From Planctomycetota bacterium (GTDB taxonomy: Bacteria > Planctomycetota > Phycisphaerae > Phycisphaerales > SM1A02), in contig QWPV01000010.1 of the NCBI GenBank assembly GCA_003671055.1, positions 1 to 58,861 of the forward strand: a stretch of 58,861 nt of DNA. Reading direction: 5' to 3'. This document shows, piece after piece, positions 1 through 9,789 of this stretch. Made by a program: the position numbers and the translations under genes. Numbering within the stretch: the first letter of the stretch is position 1; every line of letters starts with the position of its first letter. The notes under the pieces are model-generated. The model made no database searches. It worked only from the letters and a program-made list of their open reading frames with translations, and was not told the DNA's origin.

Positions 1-1259
1 GTTTCTTCGTCGTCGACGACGAGTACGTTTTTGCCAACGAATGCCACATCGATGCAACCTTCGCGGAGCATCTGTTCGATGCCGAGTACTGTCTTTGTGC
101 CCGTCGCGGCATTGCGAATGCGCTCGTCGGTTTTTTCGAGGTTCTCGATGATGCGCTCGACGGAAGTGCGCACTTGCGGATCGATGCCGGTTGAACTTGC
201 GAGCATTCGCGCTTCGCGAACGGCCGCTTCGATCGGTCCAGCCGCTTCGCGTTGAATCGTGGCGGCGACATCGCGATTTGTCGAGACGCGTTCAGCCACA
301 AGCATGTCGAGGATGTTCAAACCGAGCGCGACATAGCGGCCGTAGAGTTCTGCGGCGATGCGATCACCATCGTCAAATGCGTTCGCTTCGTTGCTCTCTG
401 CGTTGAACACACCAACAATGCGATCATGCAATCGAAGCGGCACAGTGAGCGCGCTTCGTGCGCCCGGCAGTCCACCGACGTAGCGCGCATCTTGCGTGAC
501 ATCCCCGCAGATCACGCCTTCGCCAGTACTCGCAACCCAACCTGAAATGCCGTTGCCCTCGGATTTCGCGTAGAGACGTTCGCCGATGCCGAGGGGAACG
601 AGACCTGAGCAGAACACGAGTTCGAGTTGGTTTGAGCGACGATCCGTCAATCGATATTCGAAGTGATCAAAACCGAGCGTTGATCGCGTCTGTCCAACGA
701 CGCGTTCCTCGAGCAAGCGCAAGCGTTCGGCGGAGTTCAGCGCACGGAGTTGATCGGCGTCGAAACTAAGAAGGTCGGTGCCTGCAGCGTCGATGGAATC
801 CAGTCGCTCGTGAATTTGTCGCGTCGCGGTCGCGTCAACAAGCAACGCAACTGCGCCGGTGATTTCATTCTCGCCCTCTTTTGTGCTTCGAAGCGGCGTC
901 ACCACGACATCGAACCAGCAGCCGAGCGAACGGAAGTTGGAACGCATTGTCGAAATCGAAACACTCTTCGCGCGATGCCACACGCCAATCGCTTCCACGC
1001 ATGCATCCGAAAATCGACGCATCGTTTCGGGCGCTTGCGTCGCGAGTCCATGATTCATCCAGACAATCTCGCCGCTCGCTTCGACGATTCCAGCGCCTTG
1101 CCCGAGCAAATCGAGCACGCGACTGGCGGCTTCGTCACCACCACCTTGCGTTCCACCTTCAACGAGTTGGAATCCAGCTTCGCGGAGAGCCGCCTCGAGT
1201 TGGGGGCTCACGGATCCCGTGCCGCGCAGTTCGAAGAAGATCTTGTCGTCAGTACTCAT
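1..1259 (-). CDS. Sensor protein with PAS-like and GAF domains leading into a receiver domain (partial)
   Basis: The reading frame starts at ATG 1259 and runs open off the left edge, so the C-terminus is missing; 419 residues are visible. Residues about 47-145 look like a PAS-type sensor (GAGIVEASGEIVWMNHG). Residues about 195-325 look like a GAF domain (GNGISGWVASTGEGVICGDV, then SALTVPLRLHDRIVGVFNAE). A helical linker follows. The last visible residues, VLVVDDEE, are the acidic start of a CheY-like receiver. The order PAS-GAF-linker-receiver suggests a cytoplasmic signalling protein whose lost part may hold more of the receiver or an output domain. No membrane segment is seen. It is divergent from the ABC operon starting at 1466. 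Domain calls rest on motif reading; the ligand is unknown. Confidence 0.8.
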   Translation of the reverse strand, partial: MSTDDKIFFELRGTGSVSPQLEAALREAGFQLVEGGTQGGGDEAASRVLDLLGQGAGIVEASGEIVWMNHGLATQAPETMRRFSDACVEAIGVWHRAKSVSISTMRSNFRSLGCWFDVVVTPLRSTKEGENEITGAVALLVDATATRQIHERLDSIDAAGTDLLSFDADQLRALNSAERLRLLEERVVGQTRSTLGFDHFEYRLTDRRSNQLELVFCSGLVPLGIGERLYAKSEGNGISGWVASTGEGVICGDVTQDARYVGGLPGARSALTVPLRLHDRIVGVFNAESNEANAFDDGDRIAAELYGRYVALGLNILDMLVAERVSTNRDVAATIQREAAGPIEAAVREARMLASSTGIDPQVRTSVERIIENLEKTDERIRNAATGTKTVLGIEQMLREGCIDVAFVGKNVLVVDDEE

Positions 1260-1465
1260 TGCGGTTCATAGCAAGCGGCGGCGGATTCCTACAGGAGCGC
1301 CGCATGAGACGATGTTTTCGGCACTTCTCTCTACGCAGGATGAGCGAGAAAGGTGCATGGACTCGGCGCAGTTCATACGAAGCGCGCGAGTGTACCTCTG
1401 CCTATCGAAAACTGCGGTGCTTCCGTACACTCCTGAACTCTCGAACGCCGATCTCCTTCCTTCGC

Positions 1466-2431
1466 ATGTCGCACTGCGTTCTCGCCCGAAGCCTCACCAA
1501 ACGATTCGCCGGATTTCCGGCCGTGGATGGCATCGATTTGGAGTTGCCCTCGATTGGAGTCACTGGATTTCTCGGCCCCAACGGCGCGGGAAAGTCCACG
1601 ACGATTCGACTCATCGCGGGAGTGCTTGCGCCAGATGAGGGCTCGCTCTCGGTCCTTGGTCTTGACACGGCGACGCATGGCGCACAGATCCGCGCGCGCG
1701 TGGGCTATCTGCCTGAGTCCGCGCCGCTGCATCCGGAACTGACTGTCACCGAGTTTCTGATGTACCGCGGTCGATTGCGGGGGCTCATTGGACGCGAGTT
1801 GCGGAATGAAGTTGCGGTCGCAGTAGGTCGTTGTGATCTTTCGCAGGTGACGGGAACAGTCACGGGTCGACTCTCCAAGGGATTCCAGCAACGCGTTGGA
1901 CTCGCTGCGTCGATTCTCGGTTCGCCGTCGCTGCTGATTCTCGATGAACCCTCGGTTGGACTTGACCCTTCGCAACTCGTCGCGTTCCGAAACTTGTTGC
2001 GTGAATTCGGCACGACAACAGCCGTGTTGTTTTCCACGCATGTGCTTGCTGAAGTTGCTGCGGTCTGTAACGACGTCGTACTCATTGCTGCGGGAAAAGT
2101 GCTTGCGCACGAGTCGCTTTCGACTTTTCGCGAACGAGGCATGCGCGAAGCGGTCTTCGTGGTGGAGAGTGACAAACCCATCGCTTCGATCGCCGAATTG
2201 CAATCGTGCATGCAGACGACACGCGAGTTCGCGCTTGATGACGGCTGGCATCACACCGAGTTTCGTGCGCGCGATCGTGGAAGCGATCCGCGTGCGCGTA
2301 TTGCAGAGTTGCTGCGTACGCGTTCGATCGCGGTGCGAGAACTGGCACGCGTAGATCCCACGCTTGACGAACTCTTCGTGGGCGCAGTGGAGGCCTCGCA
2401 GCGCCACACGCCAGTGGAGCGCGTTCCATGA
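1466..2431 (+). CDS. ABC transporter ATP-binding protein (GldA/CcmA-like)
   Basis: This is a cytoplasmic ATPase subunit of an ABC-2 type exporter, 321 residues. It has Walker A GPNGAGKST (about residues 39-47), signature LSKGFQQRVGLA, Walker B SLLILDEPSVGLDP and the switch His in STHVLAEV. ATG 1466 was chosen because it sits just ahead of the conserved first strand; the frame stays open upstream without similarity. The stop overlaps the next gene's ATG (ATGA at 2428-2431), which implies translational coupling to the permease/GldG-like protein. The C-terminal 90 residues are an accessory domain common in this subfamily. The substrate cannot be read from the sequence. Confidence 0.93.
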   Translation: MSHCVLARSLTKRFAGFPAVDGIDLELPSIGVTGFLGPNGAGKSTTIRLIAGVLAPDEGSLSVLGLDTATHGAQIRARVGYLPESAPLHPELTVTEFLMYRGRLRGLIGRELRNEVAVAVGRCDLSQVTGTVTGRLSKGFQQRVGLAASILGSPSLLILDEPSVGLDPSQLVAFRNLLREFGTTTAVLFSTHVLAEVAAVCNDVVLIAAGKVLAHESLSTFRERGMREAVFVVESDKPIASIAELQSCMQTTREFALDDGWHHTEFRARDRGSDPRARIAELLRTRSIAVRELARVDPTLDELFVGAVEASQRHTPVERVP

Positions 2432-5274
2432 GCACCGCAACACTCGCTTCTCGAATCGCTCGCGCATTCGCGCCGATGTTGGCGATTGCCGCGCGTGAAT
2501 TCCGCAGTGCGTTCGTCACGAGCACCGGCTGGATCGTGCTCGCGATTGCTGGTCTGGTTGCGGCCTCGACATTCTGTGCAGGAACATTTGCCGATGGCGG
2601 CGCGAGCACGCTGCGTGTGCCGCTTCTCGCTGCGGGTTGGTCACTCATCGTCACTGCTCCAGCGCTTTCGATGCGCACGATTGCGGAGGAGTATCGACAG
2701 AAGACGTGGGAATCGCTGTTTGCGTCGCCGATTTCGAGTGCAAGCATTGTCGCGGGAAAGATCCTCGGTTGCGCAGCGCTTGTGCTGACATTACTGGTGC
2801 CGACGGCGCTGCTCGTGATTCCGTTGGAGTGCTATTCAAACCCTGACTTCGGTGAACTTGCATGCGGGCTCTGTGGATTGTGGCTCTCGGCAACCGCAGC
2901 GTGCGCGCTCGGAGTGTTCATCTCTGCAACAACATCAAGTCAAGTCGTCGCGTATCTCTGCACTCTCTTCGCATGGCTCGCGCTTTCCGTTGGTTCACGC
3001 ATGCTCATTGGCATCGTGCCCGTCGAGTGGGCGCCTTCGATCGCATCGCTTGATCCACTCACGCGACTTGAGACGTTCACCATTGGGCTCTTCGACAGCG
3101 CGGGGCTTGTGTACTTCTTGGCGATCACTTTCGCTTCTGCCCTCGGCGCAACAGTGGTGCTCGAAGGCATTCGTGATCGTGTGCGACGCACTCGACTTGG
3201 CAGAGCAACCGATCGTGTGGAGGCTGTGTGCGTCGTACTAGCGGCTGTGGGGCTTGCCGCGAGCGCAGTCTTCTTCGCAAGCCAGTCAGCTTATCGCGTG
3301 CAACTCGATCTTACGAAGACTCGCGCGTACAGCCTTGCGCCCGCAACCGTGTCGATGCTTGAAGCGCTGCCGCAGGGTGCGTGGGAAATCGATTTGTTCG
3401 TAGAAAGTGCGAGCGTGGATCGTGCGGTGTTGCGTCAAGTGGATGAAGTGTTGCGACGGTTGAGCGATGCGAATCCTCGGCTCAAGACTCGACGCATTGA
3501 TCCAACCGATCCACAACAGGCGGGCGAGTATGAAGCGGCGCTCTCGGCGATTGTTGCGAGAAACACTGAGGAAATGGATGCTTATCGCGCGGCGATCACG
3601 CAGGCGCTTGATGCGTTCAAGCAGTTCAAACAAAGTGCGGGAAGCCAATCGGCAGCAATTCGCGCGTCGGTGCGTCTGCTTCCACAAGAAAACACTGCAC
3701 GACGAACAGCAGAACAGATGGCTGCGTTCTTCGCGCAAGTTGCGAGCGAAGGCGATCGATTCAGCGCACGCGTAGAGGAGTTCCTCACGACAAGTGCTGA
3801 GCGTCCGTTGCCTGAACTCGATAGCGCGCGCAGCGCACTTGCAGCGGCGTTCAAGGCATGGGGCGATCAACTCGCTGGCGCGGCCTCGATACTTTCGCAG
3901 TGGCGAGCTGTGGACGGCATGCCTGAAGCATCGAGGTCGTTTGGGCAGACGAAGTCGCGCGAGTACGAAGTGATCGCAACGGCGTTGCTCACCGCGCGTG
4001 AAGATCTCGAAGCACTTCCTGCGCTCGAGATCGATCGACTCGCGAAGGAACTTCTCGCAGGCGAAGTTGCTGTGATCCTCGCGCCTGATGCAACAGCCGT
4101 GATTCCCGCGTGGCAACTTTTTCCCAAGGCGTCCAAGCGAACCACCGAGAATGAAGTGGTTTCCTTCAACTGGGGATTTCGCGGCGAAGAAGTTCTCGCG
4201 AGCAGTCTGCGCACGCTTTCGGGCGCACTGATGCCGGAAGTCGTCTTCATGCACGCGGAGCAAGTGACCTTACTCAAGAGCGCTGCAGATCGCAGTGATC
4301 TGGTGGCGATGGCGGATGCACTGCGCGCGTCGGGTTCACGCGTTGTTGAGTGGATGCCAGCGAGCGGGAAGCGTCCTGCGAAACCACAGGCAAACAAGCA
4401 GATTTTCGTCGTGCAGCCTCCACTGCGTCGGCGCTCGCTCGAGCCCACGACGGAGGAGAAAGCGCTGCTTGATGCGACGGAGGAATTGATCGAAGAGGGT
4501 GAGTCGGTGCTCATCGCGGAGGGACGAAGCTTGCTTGCGCTCCTCGGGCAGAAGGATCCATGGAGCACGATGCTCGAGCCGCTCGGCGTTCGCGCTGACA
4601 CAGGCAAAGTGATTTTCGAACTTGCGGCGCGCGAAGATGGAACGCCCGAAGCGCAAGCATTTCAATTGCTCGATCGATTCCCGCGAGCGTTGCCGTTCGC
4701 GCCGCGCATGCAAGGTCGTGCGATGCTTGTCCCGCAGCCGATGCCATTGCGTTTCGACGCAGAGCGCGGCGCAACTGCTGGAGTTCGTAGCACGGTTGCG
4801 ATCGAAGTGAGCGCGGATCCTGCGCGTTGGATTGAGGATGACTGGCGCAAAGAAGGCGCGGGCGTCCATGAAGTTCCTGCTGCGAAACGCCTCGACGAAA
4901 CGCGTTCGATCGCGCTGTTGTTGGAGCGCGGCGTGCAGGGCGCGCAGGGAACACTCGAGCAGCGCATCGCGGTTGTTGGTAGCGGTGGATGGATGTTGTC
5001 GAGCGTTGCGGATCTTTCGCAGTCGCTCGGTGGTTCGCGCATGCTGCTGACGAATCCAGGCAATCGTGAGTTTCTACTCGCGAGCGTTGCATGGCTCGCA
5101 TATCGCGATGATTTACTCGGCGCTGGTATGAGTGGACGAGAAATCGCACGCATCGAAGGTCTTGAAGATGCAACGCGAATCGTCTGGCGCGTTGTACTGT
5201 TGACAGTGCTTCCCGCAGCGCCTCTCGCATTCGGAACGATCGTGATGCTGCGTCGCCGAAAGGGGGCACGCTAA
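2428..5274 (+). CDS. ABC-2 permease fused to GldG-like auxiliary domain
   Basis: 948 residues. The first ~240 are a six-helix ABC-2 permease of GldF type, with hydrophobic stretches such as GWIVLAIAGLVAASTFCAG and a typical EEYRQKTWESLFASPIS loop. A seventh helix at about 270 (VVLAAVGLAASAVFFAS) anchors a long extracytoplasmic part of GldG/ABC_transp_aux type, beginning TKTRAYSLAPATVSMLEALP. A last helix lies near the C-terminus (VVLLTVLPAAPLAFGTIVML). In Flavobacterium GldF and GldG are separate proteins; here they are one chain. It overlaps the ATPase gene before it and the DUF4340 gene after it, so the three probably form one complex. The role, gliding-like or polymer/lipoprotein export, is unproven. 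Confidence 0.88.
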   Translation: MSTATLASRIARAFAPMLAIAAREFRSAFVTSTGWIVLAIAGLVAASTFCAGTFADGGASTLRVPLLAAGWSLIVTAPALSMRTIAEEYRQKTWESLFASPISSASIVAGKILGCAALVLTLLVPTALLVIPLECYSNPDFGELACGLCGLWLSATAACALGVFISATTSSQVVAYLCTLFAWLALSVGSRMLIGIVPVEWAPSIASLDPLTRLETFTIGLFDSAGLVYFLAITFASALGATVVLEGIRDRVRRTRLGRATDRVEAVCVVLAAVGLAASAVFFASQSAYRVQLDLTKTRAYSLAPATVSMLEALPQGAWEIDLFVESASVDRAVLRQVDEVLRRLSDANPRLKTRRIDPTDPQQAGEYEAALSAIVARNTEEMDAYRAAITQALDAFKQFKQSAGSQSAAIRASVRLLPQENTARRTAEQMAAFFAQVASEGDRFSARVEEFLTTSAERPLPELDSARSALAAAFKAWGDQLAGAASILSQWRAVDGMPEASRSFGQTKSREYEVIATALLTAREDLEALPALEIDRLAKELLAGEVAVILAPDATAVIPAWQLFPKASKRTTENEVVSFNWGFRGEEVLASSLRTLSGALMPEVVFMHAEQVTLLKSAADRSDLVAMADALRASGSRVVEWMPASGKRPAKPQANKQIFVVQPPLRRRSLEPTTEEKALLDATEELIEEGESVLIAEGRSLLALLGQKDPWSTMLEPLGVRADTGKVIFELAAREDGTPEAQAFQLLDRFPRALPFAPRMQGRAMLVPQPMPLRFDAERGATAGVRSTVAIEVSADPARWIEDDWRKEGAGVHEVPAAKRLDETRSIALLLERGVQGAQGTLEQRIAVVGSGGWMLSSVADLSQSLGGSRMLLTNPGNREFLLASVAWLAYRDDLLGAGMSGREIARIEGLEDATRIVWRVVLLTVLPAAPLAFGTIVMLRRRKGAR

Positions 5275-6632
5275 TGGGTGCGCTCTGTCGAATGCGTTGG
5301 ATTCGTGTTGCATTGGTGCTCGCGTGCGCGCTGCTGTTGCTCGTCATTGCACGCCGCACACAGCAGGATCTAGAGGTCGTCGACGTGGAGGAGATGCTTC
5401 TCACGGGTGAGGCAGCGCAGGCGGATTTGTTGACGCGTGTCGAACTCATGCGCAAAGGATCGACTGGTGCACAAACGACGTGGGTGTTCGAGCGCCGTGG
5501 CGATGTATGGCTTCAAGTGGAACCGTTTGAGCATCCGGTGGATCCGTGGGCAATGCGAAAGTTTGTAACGCTCGCGTCGACGCTCGACATTGTGCGTCGC
5601 GAAACCTCGACTCCAGCTTCGCTCAATGCACTCTCGCTCGCATCGCCTGCTGGTGTACTAACGTTGCATCGCGGCGCCGACGTCACGACATTGGAGTTCG
5701 GCAAGCGCGGACTTGCAGGCAAGGGTTTCTTGCGCCATCAATCAGCGAGCGTCGGCGGTGATGACATCCTTGTTGTCGACGCTGAGTTGCATCATCGCGC
5801 GCTCGGCATTGACCCGCGCGAATGGCGATTGCGCTCGCTGTTCCCTGACGCGACGAATGCGATGTCGGTGCGGTTTGATGGTGGCGCGCTGCCACTCGAA
5901 CTTGCAAAGCAGGGGAATGCGTGGACGCTTGAAGCGCCAGCACGCACGCGCGCGGATCAACAACAGGTCGAAGATTTCCTCGCCGCAGCAGCGCGCGTCG
6001 AGTCGAGCGGTTTTGTTGCAGACACGCCAGCGCAGCTTGCGATGTACGGACTCGATCCTCCTTCGGCGACGCTTGAAGTTCGGTCGCCGACACAAACGCG
6101 AAAACTCCTCATTGGAGATCCGATCGCGATTGGATCGCAGGATCGTTTCGGAATCATTGAAGGCGTGCCGTCGGTCTTGCGGTTGAGCGCGACAACACTT
6201 GCGGGCGTGCTTCCACGCTTCGAACTGCTTGTTTCGCCGCTCGCGTCGAGCGTGCGCGCAGCGGACATCACATCCATCGAAGTGCTGCAGTCGAAGGACG
6301 GGCGCGTTGATTCGTTGCAACTGCTTCGATCGCTTGATGGTTGGTCTGCGTCGACGGCGACGGAAGTGAAGCGCGATGCGATTGAGAGCCTGATTGCGGT
6401 CTGCACCGAGTCTCGTGCGCAATCGCTTGCAGCTGACGCGGCACCTGCGTCAGATGTTGTTGCCACGGTCGTCTTCCGTGGTGTCGGTGGAATCACGCTC
6501 GGCGCGCTCATCGTGTCGCGCGATCCTGCGAGCGGAGCATGGGGACTCGATGACGGATCCCGCGTGCGTCGTGTCTATGCCGCCTCGACGGTGATGCCGC
6601 TGACTGCTGCAGAATTACTGCAATCCAAGTGA
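5274..6632 (+). CDS. DUF4340 domain-containing membrane-anchored protein
   Basis: 452 residues. An N-terminal helix (about 10-28, VALVLACALLLLVIARR) anchors a periplasmic part with the duplicated DUF4340 pattern: a modelled W-x-L step (GDVWLQVEPFEHPVDPWAM), LASTLDIVRRET, and later VEDFLAAAARVESSGFVADTPAQL. DUF4340 proteins are regularly encoded right after GldA/GldFG-like ABC subunits, as here; the start ATG shares one base with the previous stop (TAATG). It is likely the third subunit of that envelope complex. The last 18 bases overlap the convergent ribD gene. The molecular function of the family is not established. Confidence 0.85.
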   Translation: MGALCRMRWIRVALVLACALLLLVIARRTQQDLEVVDVEEMLLTGEAAQADLLTRVELMRKGSTGAQTTWVFERRGDVWLQVEPFEHPVDPWAMRKFVTLASTLDIVRRETSTPASLNALSLASPAGVLTLHRGADVTTLEFGKRGLAGKGFLRHQSASVGGDDILVVDAELHHRALGIDPREWRLRSLFPDATNAMSVRFDGGALPLELAKQGNAWTLEAPARTRADQQQVEDFLAAAARVESSGFVADTPAQLAMYGLDPPSATLEVRSPTQTRKLLIGDPIAIGSQDRFGIIEGVPSVLRLSATTLAGVLPRFELLVSPLASSVRAADITSIEVLQSKDGRVDSLQLLRSLDGWSASTATEVKRDAIESLIAVCTESRAQSLAADAAPASDVVATVVFRGVGGITLGALIVSRDPASGAWGLDDGSRVRRVYAASTVMPLTAAELLQSK

Positions 6633-7754
6633 TGCGAACGATGTGAAGCGGTAGTGCAAGAGCGCATCGCCGTCGCGTCGTCGCACCGCGATCAATCGCG
6701 CATGTACGGCGTCGCTCATGGAGTCTGGTCGAAGTCCGCGCACGCTTGACACTGCGCTTGCGTCCCCAATCACGAGTGGGCCGACAAACGTGAAGAGTTC
6801 ATCCACGAGTCCTTCGGCAAAGAGTTTGCCAACGAGTCCTCCGCCTGCTTCGATGAGCACAGTGGACACGCCCATCGTGAAGAGCGTGCGCATCGCTGGC
6901 GTGATTTCGCCTCGCGTGCCAATGTCAACGAGTGACGCGCCTTTCGCAACGAGTGTTCGAATGCGTGCGCTGGTTGCTTCATCGCGCACGTCTTGCGGCA
7001 GAACAAGCAGCACAGTCTTACCTTCGTCAGCGCGTTCAAGCACCGCAGCGTGTGGCGGTGTATTCGCGAGTGGATCGTAGATCACGCGCATCGCGCGCCG
7101 CTTGAGCGCAACGCCGCGAGCGTTCAGCCGAGGATCATCCGCGAGAATTGTTCCGATGCCAGTCATCACCGCGTCCACTCGGCCGCGCTCACGATGCACC
7201 ATGTGTCGCGCGCGTTCGCCGGAGATCCACTTGGAATCGCGTGAGCTCAGTGCGATTCGACCGTCGATCGAAGCAGCCCATTTCACGGTGATCCAAGGCA
7301 GTTGTTGCGTCATGCACTTCACGAACGGAAGCACGAGTTCCTCAGCTGCGGTTGAGCGAAGTTGATGCACCTCAATGCCCGCATCGCGAAGCCGTTGCGC
7401 GCCACCTGTGGCGAGTGGTGATGGATCACGCACAGCAAAGTACACGCGCCGTACGCCAGCGTTGATCAACGCCTCTGCGCAAGGACCGGTTCGGCCGTGA
7501 TGGTTGCATGGTTCAAGCGTGACGACTGCAGTCGAGCCTTGTGCGCGCGCGCCTGCAGCGCGAAGTGCTTCAATCTCTGCGTGCGCGCCACCACACTTCG
7601 CGTGATATCCGTCGGCAATCGTGCGTAGTTCTGCATCAAGCAAGACACAACCGACCATCGGATTGGGCTCTGCACCACCATGACCGCGCGAAGCAAGCCG
7701 CACCGCACGCGTCATCGCTTGGCGCAATCGATGTTCTTCTTGGAGCGGCGTCAT
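6615..7754 (-). CDS. ribD: Bifunctional riboflavin biosynthesis deaminase/reductase RibD
   Basis: 379 residues carrying out two steps of riboflavin synthesis: deamination of the pyrimidine intermediate from GTP cyclohydrolase II, then NADPH-dependent reduction of its ribose. The N-terminal deaminase has the zinc motif HAE (H58, E60) and EPCNHHGRTGPC with C83 and C92. The C-terminal reductase domain starts near residue 153 (PWITVKWAASIDGRIA) and contains the dihydrofolate-reductase-like GGGLVGKLFAEGLVDEL. Length matches the family. The start overlaps the stop of the upstream SpoIIE phosphatase gene by four bases, so the two are probably co-translated. No other riboflavin gene is in the window. 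Confidence 0.96.
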   Translation of the reverse strand: MTPLQEEHRLRQAMTRAVRLASRGHGGAEPNPMVGCVLLDAELRTIADGYHAKCGGAHAEIEALRAAGARAQGSTAVVTLEPCNHHGRTGPCAEALINAGVRRVYFAVRDPSPLATGGAQRLRDAGIEVHQLRSTAAEELVLPFVKCMTQQLPWITVKWAASIDGRIALSSRDSKWISGERARHMVHRERGRVDAVMTGIGTILADDPRLNARGVALKRRAMRVIYDPLANTPPHAAVLERADEGKTVLLVLPQDVRDEATSARIRTLVAKGASLVDIGTRGEITPAMRTLFTMGVSTVLIEAGGGLVGKLFAEGLVDELFTFVGPLVIGDASAVSSVRGLRPDSMSDAVHARLIAVRRRDGDALLHYRFTSFASLGLQ

Positions 7755-9739
7755 TGCACTGCGCTTGCTGTTGTTTCGTACGCGATGTCGGTCGCTTGCA
7801 TCGACGCCGTCTGCGCCGCGCGGTAGAAAAGTTCAACGATCAAGATGTCATCTTGCTGTTCGCCTGATGCATGCGTGAAGACGAGTTGAGAGAGCACTTG
7901 CACCCACCGACCACCAGGATGCGCGCGGGCGAGTGTTGATTGCAAGCGATCGATTCCGAACCGATCGCCATTGAGTGATGCTGCTTCGATCAAACCGTCG
8001 GTGTACAGAATGACGCTCTCTCCAGGAATGAGCGTGACCGATTCTTCGACCGACCCAAACGCATCGCCGTCCACTGCACCGAGCAAGAATGTCGTGGAAT
8101 CAAGCGGCGTTGTCTTGCGAGAACTTCGCACGAGCGCTGGTGGATGTCCTGCATTGGCCCATCGAAGTTCGCCGGTCTGTGGATCAAGTCGCACGGCGAT
8201 GGCTGTCGCGAAGAGTCGATGCTTCGACAAGAGCCGACGGAAGTAGTGATTGAGTCGATGGAGCAACGCGCCAGGCCCATCGTCAGGATGTTCACTGAGC
8301 AAGCGTTCAAGTTCGCCTTGCACGCGCGCAACGGTGAGCGCGCTTGCGATGCCGTGGCCAACGACATCGATCAGTAAGACGGTCGTGCGTCCAGCACTGT
8401 CCGTTTCACAATGGACGAAGTCGCCACCGATTTGCGCAGCGGGGCGGTAAACGAAGTCAAAGCGAACGCAGGCATCATCGAACGGCTTCGGAAAGAGCGT
8501 CTCATGCAACTTGCGTGCGTGACCAAGTTCTTGACGCAGCAAACGGAATCGATCGCCAGCGAAGCCTGCTTTGAATTCGTTCTCGTGCCAGCGCAAGCGG
8601 TAGTAACACACGAGAAGTCCAGGGCTGAACAGGATGGGCGCGAAGACCACATTGACGCCAACACCAATCCAACCACCTTCGACGGTGGCGATCGCCGTGC
8701 GCACAGCAATCCATGCGAAGAAAAGCGGCCAGATTGGGCGAAGCGATTCGCGCGGACTCCACGGAAGAAAGAGGCACGCGCTGAAATGCCAGAAGCAGAT
8801 CGTGAGCAAGGGAAACACCCACGCATCGCGATCCATCAGCAACGCGCCTGATTCAAACGCGAGTTTCGTTGCGCCCAACCAGAGGATCATTTTCGTTGCT
8901 GCACGAAGCGCGTTACGTCGCGTGGTGAGTCGAGGTCGCTTGATGAGACCGAACCACGCAAGGATCGCAAAGACCGGCGACGCAGAGACGAGTCCCGCCC
9001 AGAGCGGCAGCGAACCACTCGGATTTGCTGCAGCGCTCGGCGGAGCTTGCTTCATTGAAGCGGTGCGATTCGCTCGACGATCCTGCGGCGTTGGCGCAGC
9101 GCTGTCCGACGCATCCGCGCGTCGCTTGGTAGAAGGCGGCACTTCTCGCGAGGTCTTGCGTGGCTCGCGCGGAGGCGTGCCACCGTCGAAACCATTCTTC
9201 AGTCCGTCCACAAATGCGCCCAACGCGAATCCCAACTCGCGACTTGTTGCGCGCTCTGCAGCACCCCATGGTCGGCGTTGCTCATCCCGTCGCGCGCGCG
9301 CTCGTTCGGAGGGTGTGAGGTCGGAGTCGACGAAAGAATCCTTTTCAGTTGACTCTTCGACTGGCGTCAGGAGAAGCAACTCTTCCGGTTCTGCAGCTTC
9401 GAGAAGGACTGGTGGCGGTACTGCGTCTGGCGCAAAGTAACTCTCCACCATCGGCGGCACGAGTTCACGCGCGATCATGCCTCCCACCGCGATCACTTCC
9501 CACAACGCGAATGCGAGGCAAAGCCATCCGAGTCTCCGTCGAAGTAACTTTCCTAACTCGCGGTCGTACTCCGATTGAAACGAAGACCCCGTGATATCAA
9601 GTGGATGCGCTGGCCCCGCGCTGTGTGCGCTTGCGTTCGCGAGTGCGGACAAAGATGGATCATCCCGATGTGCTTGCACGAGTGGGTTAAGGATACAAAC
9701 GAACGAGGCCGCTGTTGCGACCTCGTTCGATGAAGACAA
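7751..9739 (-). CDS. Membrane-bound SpoIIE-type protein phosphatase
   Basis: Up to 662 residues. An N-terminal helix (RRLGWLCLAFALWEVIAVGG) is followed by a charged, Pro-rich linker, then about five more helices. The C-terminal third is a PPM/SpoIIE Ser/Thr phosphatase domain with the metal-site motifs AAQIGGDF, LIDVVGHGIASAL, NAGHPPALV, LYTDGLIEA and the final QQDD. Such proteins usually control an anti-sigma/anti-anti-sigma partner switch; no partner is encoded here. The start is uncertain: the frame opens with TTG 9739, and GTG 9679 is an alternative; neither has a clear ribosome binding site. It is upstream of, and overlaps, ribD. Confidence 0.87.
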   Translation of the reverse strand: MSSSNEVATAASFVCILNPLVQAHRDDPSLSALANASAHSAGPAHPLDITGSSFQSEYDRELGKLLRRRLGWLCLAFALWEVIAVGGMIARELVPPMVESYFAPDAVPPPVLLEAAEPEELLLLTPVEESTEKDSFVDSDLTPSERARARRDEQRRPWGAAERATSRELGFALGAFVDGLKNGFDGGTPPREPRKTSREVPPSTKRRADASDSAAPTPQDRRANRTASMKQAPPSAAANPSGSLPLWAGLVSASPVFAILAWFGLIKRPRLTTRRNALRAATKMILWLGATKLAFESGALLMDRDAWVFPLLTICFWHFSACLFLPWSPRESLRPIWPLFFAWIAVRTAIATVEGGWIGVGVNVVFAPILFSPGLLVCYYRLRWHENEFKAGFAGDRFRLLRQELGHARKLHETLFPKPFDDACVRFDFVYRPAAQIGGDFVHCETDSAGRTTVLLIDVVGHGIASALTVARVQGELERLLSEHPDDGPGALLHRLNHYFRRLLSKHRLFATAIAVRLDPQTGELRWANAGHPPALVRSSRKTTPLDSTTFLLGAVDGDAFGSVEESVTLIPGESVILYTDGLIEAASLNGDRFGIDRLQSTLARAHPGGRWVQVLSQLVFTHASGEQQDDILIVELFYRAAQTASMQATDIAYETTASAVQ

Positions 9740-9789
9740 AAGTTGGAGGCGTGTTCCCCAATGGGTGTTCTACGTGGGAGTCACGCGCA

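Noticed and set aside
1373-2467. 364-codon open frame on the minus strand
   Set aside because: It is antisense to the ABC ATPase gene with intact Walker motifs; no family is recognised.
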